The position numbers were made by a program, and so were the translations under genes. Source: Helichrysum umbraculigerum (taxonomy: Eukaryota; Streptophyta; Magnoliopsida; Asterales; Asteraceae). From it: a stretch of DNA of 64,000 nucleotides. A model generated the notes under the pieces. The model saw only the letters and a list, made by a program, of their open reading frames with translations, was not told where the DNA came from and did not search any database. The stretch covers positions 333,690,250 through 333,754,249 of the forward strand of contig CATIUR010000001.1 of NCBI GenBank assembly GCA_949592205.1, given 5' to 3'. The stretch's first letter is position 1, and each line of letters starts with the position of its first letter. Positions 56,957 to 64,000 of this stretch are shown in pieces.

Positions 56957-57790
56957 GGGTAGGGTTCAAATGAGACTAAAAATTTTTGTGAGACTAAGGG
57001 AACCAATGATATCATGCCACATGTACAAAGAGAATGTTCCATACTACAAAACCCATTTACCCCTTAAGTTAAATATCTCACAAACGACAAATCGAAAAAT
57101 TATGAAAATTGCACCATTAGATTCAGCGTTTGATCCTCTTCGATTTGCCGTCCCTCAAGGCATACTTCCGACGAAATTTTTTTTTTTTCGTTTTTTTGGT
57201 GGGTTTCATATGTTACTAACACATGTGTTAGAGTGTTGCGTTTAGGGTTTAGGGTTTGGGGTTTAGGGGTTAGGGTTTAGGGTTTAGGGTTGGGAGTTTG
57301 CGGTTTCGTCCCGAAACCGCAAACTCCCAACCCTAAACCCTAAACCCTAACCCCTAAACCCCAAACCCTAAACCCTAAACGCTTTATAAAACTCTAAACC
57401 CTAAATCATTCTAAACCCTAAACCCTAAACCCTGCTAAACCCTAGCACTAAACCCTAACACTAAACCCTGCTAAACCCTAACTCTAAACCCTAACCCTAA
57501 ACCCTAAATCAAATGTATAATCAATCACTAACACATGTGTTACTAATATGTAAAACCCACCAAAAAAATGGAAAAAAAAAGTTCGTTGGAAATATGCCTT
57601 GATGGACGGCAAATCGAAGAGGATAAAACGCTGAAAAATATGGTGCAATTTTCATGATTTTTCGACTTGTCGTTTGTGAGATATTTAATTTTTAAAAACG
57701 TGGATGAGAGAGAAAAAAGTGACACATGGCATATTGTGGTTGGTTCCCCTAGTCTCACACAAAATAAATGGTCTCAATTGAACTCTTCTC
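56957..57790. mobile_element. Fold-back MULE-MITE carrying telomere-like repeats
   Basis: 834 bp flanked by TATAAAATTA at 56947-56956 and 57791-57800. The ends are inverted copies over ~200 bases, sharing GTTCAA-TGAGAC, TGTGAGACTA and GGGAACCA. The middle, 57240-57510, is mostly TTTAGGG on the left and CCCTAAA on the right. It turns at a hairpin with an 18-bp stem, GGGAGTTTGCGGTTTCG pairing across TCC (centre ~57311). The 10-bp duplication and long TIRs fit a Mutator-derived MITE. Confidence 0.82.
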
Positions 57791-57800
57791 TATAAAATTA

Positions 57801-59184
57801 TCATGAAGAATTAGAGTATATCGGGCAACTTGGCCAGTTTTTATGCGTTCTATTTTAATTATAAGGGTATTCTTTTATGTAATTTTTTAAATATTTATTA
57901 AATTTATTAATTATAATATGAAGTGGGTTAAGTGTATGTATCAATCAAAATAATCTACACCGTTGGATCAATACGGGAAAAACCAATGAATGTCAGGATT
58001 GCCCCAAGCTATTCAGCTTTAATTATATGTTATAGATAATTAACGGAGAATATTATCGAAAAAACCAAAAACCTATGACTAATACACATTATGAAACGTC
58101 AAAAATATATTTTTTTTGTCTGATTTATGTTAAAGTTCAAGGTCAACGTGTCAACCGCCTACCATTAATAATTTTGTTTTTTGTTAAAGATTCAACCAGC
58201 CAGCCCACCGACTCCTTTAACCCATGTAATAAAACACGTTATGCGGATTATTTCCTAGTTGAATACTTTTGATCCCGTTTACGAAATAAGTTTATGTTCA
58301 GTTTAAAATTTGACCTGCAAGTTCAAACACGCTAACCCGAGTCGACTCATATTCAAACCCTAATTATAATAATTTGATGTTTAAATAATTGATCTACAAT
58401 TTTTAAATCTACTAATTAACTTTGCTAATTAAATATGTAATCTTTACAACAACAAAAAATTGCTTCAAATGTTTGTATGAGTTGCATTCGATGCTGTACT
58501 AACTAAAAAGGTAAAGTGCTAAATTCTATCATTGTTATTTTAAAACTTCAAAATGGTTAAACTATTTCTATAGTGGTAATAGATTATATTGTTGAATAAC
58601 GTACTCATTTTATATATTGTAATAGTTTTATATATTTTTCACATTATATTATATATCAGTATAAAAGAACGATAAACAAGGTTATAATTTGTAAGGACGT
58701 AATTGAATATATGTATGAAATTGTAACTGAAGTTATAATTTTTGTATAAATATGTTATGTCAACTAGGTTACATAACAATTATTTTTTAGGATTATATTT
58801 TTGAAACTGAAAATGTTTATGACACATTTAATGTACCAATTAACGGTATTAATTTAAGTGTTAATTATTACATTTTAATCATAATATATTAGAGAAGTGA
58901 AGGGTAAATTAGTCATTTGTCTTTTCTCCTTTTTAAGACTTTAGTTCAAATTTTTTATATAATACTAGTAGAAAATCCGCGCAATGCGGCAGACAATAAT
59001 CTATATTTCAATGGCATGTTATAAGTTCATTTATCACTTGTGTTTGTTTATACATGTATATGTTGGAATAGTGTCCAAGGTCATAACTAAATTAGTAAGA
59101 CTATCATTAAAAGTGGAGGTCTTTTTGGGTTGACCTCAATAAACAGTAAGAGAAACAAAAATAATATTAATTGGAATTAATATC
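57801..59184 (-). other. Gene-free stretch with one Helitron 3' end
   Basis: No gene was recognised; the frame 58075-58272 has no domain. At 58965-58989, read on the minus strand, a CCGC...GCGG hairpin precedes CTAG followed by T, the usual Helitron 3' terminus. The 5' end was not located. Confidence 0.5.
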
Positions 59185-59855
59185 TGAAACACCCCATATT
59201 TTTTTTTACAGGAATCATACTCATATAATTAATAATTATACAAATGGGGTTTTCTCGGTATAGAGCATGATTAAAGAATGGATTGACTTACTAATGCTAT
59301 AGTAAGTCCCACCAAAAGTTGTTTCTCGAATCCCTGTCCCAGAATGATATCGTATCTCGTTACACCTACAACACGGCAACAATAGTAAAAGAATAAGTAA
59401 TAAAGCTCAGTAAGTAATGGGGATCTCTATCATAATCTCGTCTATAATATATAATCTCGATCTTAATTCTTTAAATGCATAACACTCCTTGATCATACGC
59501 AACCGATCAATTCAAGTAATAATATATTAATCTTACTTAAAAGATTAATTACAACAATTATATTTCACACTCAAGTGATTAACTACTATCGACAGTGATC
59601 ATACGCAAATGACCCAACCACAACGAATACTCACTCTATTATAACAACTAGGTATAAAAATGACAACCCAAAATGTCATGTCCCAAAATGCAACACATAC
59701 CCGCCGGATGTCTTGCATTTACTCTTAATATTGTTATATGACAAGTTCGTAAATAGATTAAGCCCGCGCATCAGATAAACGATTAACTTGGCATCGAACA
59801 AAACACGTTGAGACATAAAAAGAGGTCTCTAAAGTACCAAAACTGTGAAATAAAA

Positions 59856-60314
59856 TGTTAGGATATGAAGAATCAATTTAATAATGGAAATAAGATTTTG
59901 TTTTATGTTAGTGGAAGCAAGATTGAGAATCAAGCCGTAAAAGGTTTGGATTGCATTGGCCGTATTTAAATTGTTTGGCTTGGTGCCTAAGTTATATTTA
60001 TCCTATAAATATAACCCTAATTTATTTGTAATCTTTGAGCCGTAAATATACTAAAAGAAGAACTCTCTGGTTTGGCCCCCTGGACTAAACCAATCCCCAA
60101 GTTGGAGATTGGACATAACCACGTTAAATCCTTATGTCGTTTACGTTCTTTGTATCGTGTTTATTATCTTGTTGCTTTGTTTAATTGCGAGTTCTCAATT
60201 ATTATCCGTTTATTATTTGTGGGTGTAACGCGATTACACTAGCGTTGGTTGGGTTTGTTTTTTGCTAACAATAGATTGTTGTTAGTTGGATGTTTCCGCT
60301 GCAAATTCCTAACA
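59856..60314 (+). repeat. 5' LTR of element E
   Basis: 459 bp, TGTTAGGATATG...TTCCTAACA. TATAAATATAA at about 60003-60013 is a plausible TATA region. Confidence 0.88.
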
Positions 60315-62094
60315 ACTGGTATCAGAGCTCTAGGTTGAGCGATTGGGAATAATAGCGGATAAAGGTATGATCAAGATTGTTTGTTGATGATTAGGGTTTT
60401 ATTGGAAGATGGAGAGCTGGGGTTGGCCAAATAACCACAGTGGATCTAGATTCCGTTGAAGATAATCATCGGGGTAACGGTAGGAATGACACGGTTAGGA
60501 TTTGTTGCAACATGTTATCGAGATCGCCTGACTTATTTTTTTTGTTGGATCGCGAAGAACTCGGCAAGCAAAGTTTATGTGTTCGGCGAGTTGTTTTGTC
60601 TAGACTAAACAGGTTAGGGTTTTTTCTGGTGGGTTGTAACATGACGACACGGCGGGAGGTCGGTCGCGTTGTGACGGTTATTATTCGCGACGGCGGTAAT
60701 GGAGTCGGTGATCGAGTTTAGTTGTTGATTTGTTGCGGAGAGAGTTTTGGGATCCGGGTTATGGATTCGTGTTCATTATTCTTTGTGATCCCGTGCAAAA
60801 GAATGATGAACGTTATCAAACTTGGGGTTTAATGTTGCGAGTGTAGGGACATGATGTCTCGGGAACTTCATTGATACGGACTAGGTTATTCAAAGATATG
60901 AGGTTTGTTACGGTGCTCAATAGGATGGTTTTCTCGGTTGGGTAGATGGGTAATAAGCGCTACCACATCCGTTTTGGTAATCGACAGTGATGGGTGTTAG
61001 AGGGAGTTTGGTTATCGCTCGTGGGTTAAAATGGGAGACCATGTTTCTTTGGTCGAGTATTCCATAGGTTTGGAATGTTTAGGCAGGTTAGAGCTCGCAT
61101 ACTTGAGATAATTGGTTGATATGTAGAAGAAGTCAGATAGAACGCGTTTGGCTGGGCTCGGGTATCGGTTGATAAGTTTGGTTCAACGATTGAGCGGATC
61201 TTCTGGAGGAATCAATTAGGAATTTTCGAGTGGGTTAGAGGCGGATAATCTTGTAAGCCCTGATGAGCTTTTGAGATATTGTTGAGAGTGTCGGGAACTC
61301 TAGGGAGTTTGGAACCGAGGGAAGTGTCGAAGCTAGTGGGAGTTTGGCAACTAGTGGGAATCTTGAGATGGTTGTGCGATTGATGAATCTCGAGTTTCTA
61401 CAGGTTTAGTGTGTGGATTCCGGCAACACTAGAGCATTCGGACTTCGTTGTTACTCTCCAATGGCAAAGTAATTTGCGACTGACCGAGTGTTATGAAACA
61501 GAGTCTTCTCAGAGAGCCGCGGTTGTTATTATGATTCGTACAGTGGGAGCGGTCTGAGTTGGAGAAGATGTGTTCATAGAAATCGTACGTACGTTTTTGT
61601 GTCGGTGTACCAACGTGAAAGCGAAAGTTGGTAATGTAGGTTTCAAGGTTGTGACTGCGTTCTCACAGATTAACCTTGATGATAATCTACGTGTAAGTTC
61701 TATCGGTGATTTTCTGATTGCTGGGAAGGAAAATCGGATGGACGAAATTCTGTACGGGTTGGTCGATGACATGTCGGTGGCAGGATCCGATGTGGCTGTA
61801 ATCGACGAGTTGAAGAGATAGATGTCTCTTGAAAGAATCCCGTGGTTGGAGTTTCGCACGCTTCAATGAATCTTCTTGGGCCTAGAAGATGATGATGGTG
61901 GTGAGAGAGTGGTCCCAGTTTCATGATGTGAGTGTTCTGGTAGCTTTGTGTCGAAAGTCTTCCGACTCTGTGTGGTCGAGCGGCGTGTCCCGAATGGTAT
62001 TTCGGCGGTATGAAGTTTGAACGTGTGACATTGTTGAAGGGACGAGATGAAGGATTACTGGTTTTGGGGTTAAATTAATCTTCAAGTGGGAGAT

Positions 62095-62553
62095 TTTTAG
62101 GATATGAAGAATCAATTTAATAATGGAAATAAGATTTTGTTTTATGTTAGTGGAAGCAAGATTGAGAATCAAGCCATAAAAGGTTTGGATTGCATTGGCC
62201 GTATTTAAATTGTTTGGCTTGGTGCCTAAGTTATATTTATCCTATAAATATAACCCTAATTTATTTGTAATCTTTGAGCCGGAAATATAATAAAAGAAGA
62301 ACTCTCTGGTTTTGCCCCGTGGACTAAACCAATCTCCAAATTGGAGATTGAACATAACCACGTTAAATCTTTATGTCGTTTACGTTCTTTGTATCGTGTT
62401 TATTATCTTGTTGCTTTGTTTAATTGCTAGTACGCAATTATTATCCGTTTATTGTTTGTGGGTGTAACGCGATTACACTAGCGTTGGTTGGGTTTGTTTT
62501 TTGCTAACAATAGATTGTTGTTAGTTGGAAGTTTCCGTTGCAAATTCCTAACA
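62095..62553 (+). repeat. 3' LTR of element E
   Basis: 459 bp, about 16 substitutions from the 5' copy and no length change. The second base of the terminal TG is T. Confidence 0.88.
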
Positions 62554-62745
62554 TAAAAGAGGTCTCTAAAGTACTACTAAACACTTATGCATTTTCAGAT
62601 TTTGCACATAAAATACGCGATCACGTATTCACTCTCATACGCGATCCTCCATAAGGTGACGCAATCGCGTACCGAAACGCATGAAGCCTTCTGTCACCGA
62701 AATACAAAGAAATACGTGATCCTCTAACTTCACGCGATCGCGTAT

Positions 62746-64000
62746 TGTGACACCCGGTAAAAATAACCCAAAATTAGCACCTAATTTAAACTTTTAAAAC
62801 ACGTAATTACATACGTGTCAATACTCAAGTACACAAGTATTATATATATATGTATATATATAAACCGAAACGATTAATTAATAATCGCAAAAACACGAAT
62901 TTAACAAAACGTAGAAACTCAAAATGAAAGCGAGCGAAAAACATTTTTAAATCAAGTATTATTATTGAGGATAATAATTACGTACTCTGTTTTAAATTTA
63001 AATACATTTTAGATACTGAAAACTATCCGTACATTTTAAGTTAAACAAAGATATATTTTTATATCTCTTTAAAAGTATTTTTATAAAATGCCTTGATTAA
63101 AAACGTATACGAAATAATATTTAGAAAATTTTCATTTTTAAATATTATACTACATTACGATCGGGTACGCAAACACGGGTCGAAAATTGCCATCTACCTC
63201 AATTATTGAGGCCGGTTATATCAACCGACCTCAATAATGCAAAACACACACACGCTCATATATCACTCTCGGTCTCTTCTCTTTCTCTCTTTCGATTTCA
63301 TTTTAACAACAACAACAACAAAGATCAGTAACATCATCATCATCATCTAGCTTCAAAATCATCATCTTCATCATCGGATCATCCTCACGGTTTCAAATTT
63401 TACTACGTAAGAACACTTATCAATACTCGTTAATTTTATGTTTATAATACATTATATAGCATGTATTAGCTTTGTATTAGGTTGTATGCGGAAATAGGAT
63501 TTAGAACTGGTTTTGGATGTTTTCTGCACGAACAGACTCGAACCAGACCTCGGAATACGGCGTATTCAAGGGAATACGGCGTATTCCCGCCCAGAAAACA
63601 TTTTTTTCCCGCTCCTCTTCGAAATACGGCGTATTCAAGGGAATATGGCGTATTCCCCTTCGAAACCATTGAATACGGCGTATTCAAACCAATACGGCGT
63701 ATTCCCTTTTTAAGCCATTGAATACGCCGTATTCAAACCAATACGGCGGATTCCCCCTTTATATTTCATAATCCAACGGATCAATAAACTAGCCCTGTGA
63801 ATTCTAGCTAAAACAGAACAAATAAAACAGGGTAGCTTCTCGATTAAAATTTTATTGAAACGGTATGGGCTCAAATTCACACGGTCATTCGAAAACGACC
63901 AAATGGTCAAGGCTAAGTACCTTAGCCTAGCCAGTTTTAGGCCATCCGGGGTCGTCTAGGGGTCGAAAATGGCATATTTTCAGTTTTCGGACTTGTGCCA
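62746..64000 (+). mobile_element. LTR 'F', truncated by window end
   Basis: Starts TGTGACACCCGG and runs past the window. Near the end, GGCCATCCGGGGTCGTCTAGG and GGTCGAAAATGGCAT parallel LTR C at 20060-20095, which indicates a related long-LTR family in plus orientation. A CT-rich run at 63265-63290 and AACAAC repeats follow, then the palindrome array 63553-63753. No internal domain is in view. Confidence 0.65.
63553..63753. repeat. GAATACGGCGTATTC palindrome array in LTR F
   Basis: Eight copies of the 15-base palindrome GAATACGGCGTATTC or a one-to-two base variant, 4-45 bases apart. The copies fall in the same LTR zone as the hairpins of LTR C. Open frames over it on both strands are by-products. 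Confidence 0.9.

Larger units (their letters stand above)
59856..62553 (+). mobile_element. Element E: non-coding LTR retrotransposon (copia-like signals)
   Basis: LTRs at 59856-60314 and 62095-62553, both 459 bp, differ at about 16 sites (3.5%). The duplication is TAAAA at 59851-59855 and 62554-62558. A tRNA-Met primer site starts at 60317 (TGGTATCAGAGCT). The polypurine tract AAGTGGGAGA is at 62084-62093, of the style common in Ty1/copia. The 3' LTR starts TTTTAGG instead of TGTTAGG. The 1.78-kb interior has only short frames (60440-60721, 61570-61821) with no gag or pol motif, so it depends on other elements. Confidence 0.85.
59185..62745 (-). mobile_element. LTR 'G' fragment (minus orientation), split by element E
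   Basis: 59185-59855 and 62559-62745 look like one LTR read on the minus strand. It starts at the low end with TGAAACACCCC, a worn form of the LTR 3' end. The second piece carries ACGCGATC/GATCACGT palindromes (62613-62744) as in LTR C. LTR F cuts it at 62746, so its 5' end is out of view. This is inferred from structure and the partial likeness to C. Confidence 0.5.

Noticed and set aside
60440..61821. Frames 60440-60721 and 61570-61821 as possible genes
   Set aside because: They lie inside element E, have no recognisable domain and no gag or pol motif; likely chance.
63553..63753. Regular repeats resembling a CRISPR array
   Set aside because: The repeats are palindromic 15-mers at irregular 4-45 base spacing inside a plant LTR; no cas genes and not a prokaryotic context.

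Overview
This window is plant nuclear DNA, almost certainly from a dicot with a large, transposon-rich genome. Supporting signs are GT-AG introns, an FLZ zinc-finger gene, a 12-exon UBP1-type RNA-binding gene, TTTAGGG telomere-like repeats and plant-type Ty3/gypsy elements. The retroelement proteins look most like those of Asteraceae, but that is an impression from family resemblance and was not tested.

Genes. Only the first ~7.3 kb holds ordinary host genes, arranged tail to tail. They are an FLZ-domain protein (+, 1132-1908, two exons) and an oligouridylate-binding protein (UBP1-like, -, 2673-7310, 12 exons, 409 aa, three RRMs). A Tourist-like MITE sits in one UBP1 intron. From 7.4 to 10.8 kb there is a short Helitron, MITE debris and a CCGGGTT minisatellite, with no gene.

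The nest. From 10776 to 50255 the sequence resolves into six elements inserted one inside another, most with matching target-site duplications (TSDs). (1) A short long-TIR MULE, 10786-50245, 9-10 bp TSD. (2) Inside it a solo LTR in minus orientation, 'A', 11239-50179, TSD ATTTT. (3) Inside A a Tekay-like Ty3/gypsy element, 'B', 12846-49405, TSD GTTAT. (4) Nine bases inside one end of B a 28.3-kb CACTA transposon, 12855-41174, TSD ACC, matching ~30-bp terminal repeats. (5) Inside the CACTA a gag-only LTR element (TR-GAG type), 'C', 18922-35580, 2319-bp LTRs differing at 5 sites. (6) Inside the gag of C a Tat-lineage Ty3/gypsy element, 'D', 22012-32510, TSD ATGAC, LTRs differing only by one inserted base.

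Contents of the nest. The CACTA carries a captured, decayed piece of an LRR receptor-kinase ectodomain with its introns (37649-39246), a 108-bp tandem array split by C, and eight ~181-bp tandem repeats near its right end. D has gag, pol with two RNase H domains, and a spliced antisense ORF with a coiled coil between pol and the 3' LTR. It is broken by a nonsense codon in integrase and by frame changes at G/C homopolymers. B encodes a 1409-aa gag-pol, but its internal domain is inverted relative to its outer LTR ends. Downstream it ends in a 3-kb near-perfect palindrome made of two LTR 5' portions, which would be transcribed as a long hairpin RNA.

Right side. From 50.5 to 64 kb lie a 3.27-kb solo LTR (H), a long-TIR MULE, a small TIR element, a fold-back MULE-MITE containing telomere-like repeats, a Helitron end, and further LTRs (G interrupted by the non-coding LTR element E, and F running off the window). 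No host gene was recognised there. A recurring pattern is that each long-LTR family here carries its own array of short GC-rich palindromes inside the LTR.
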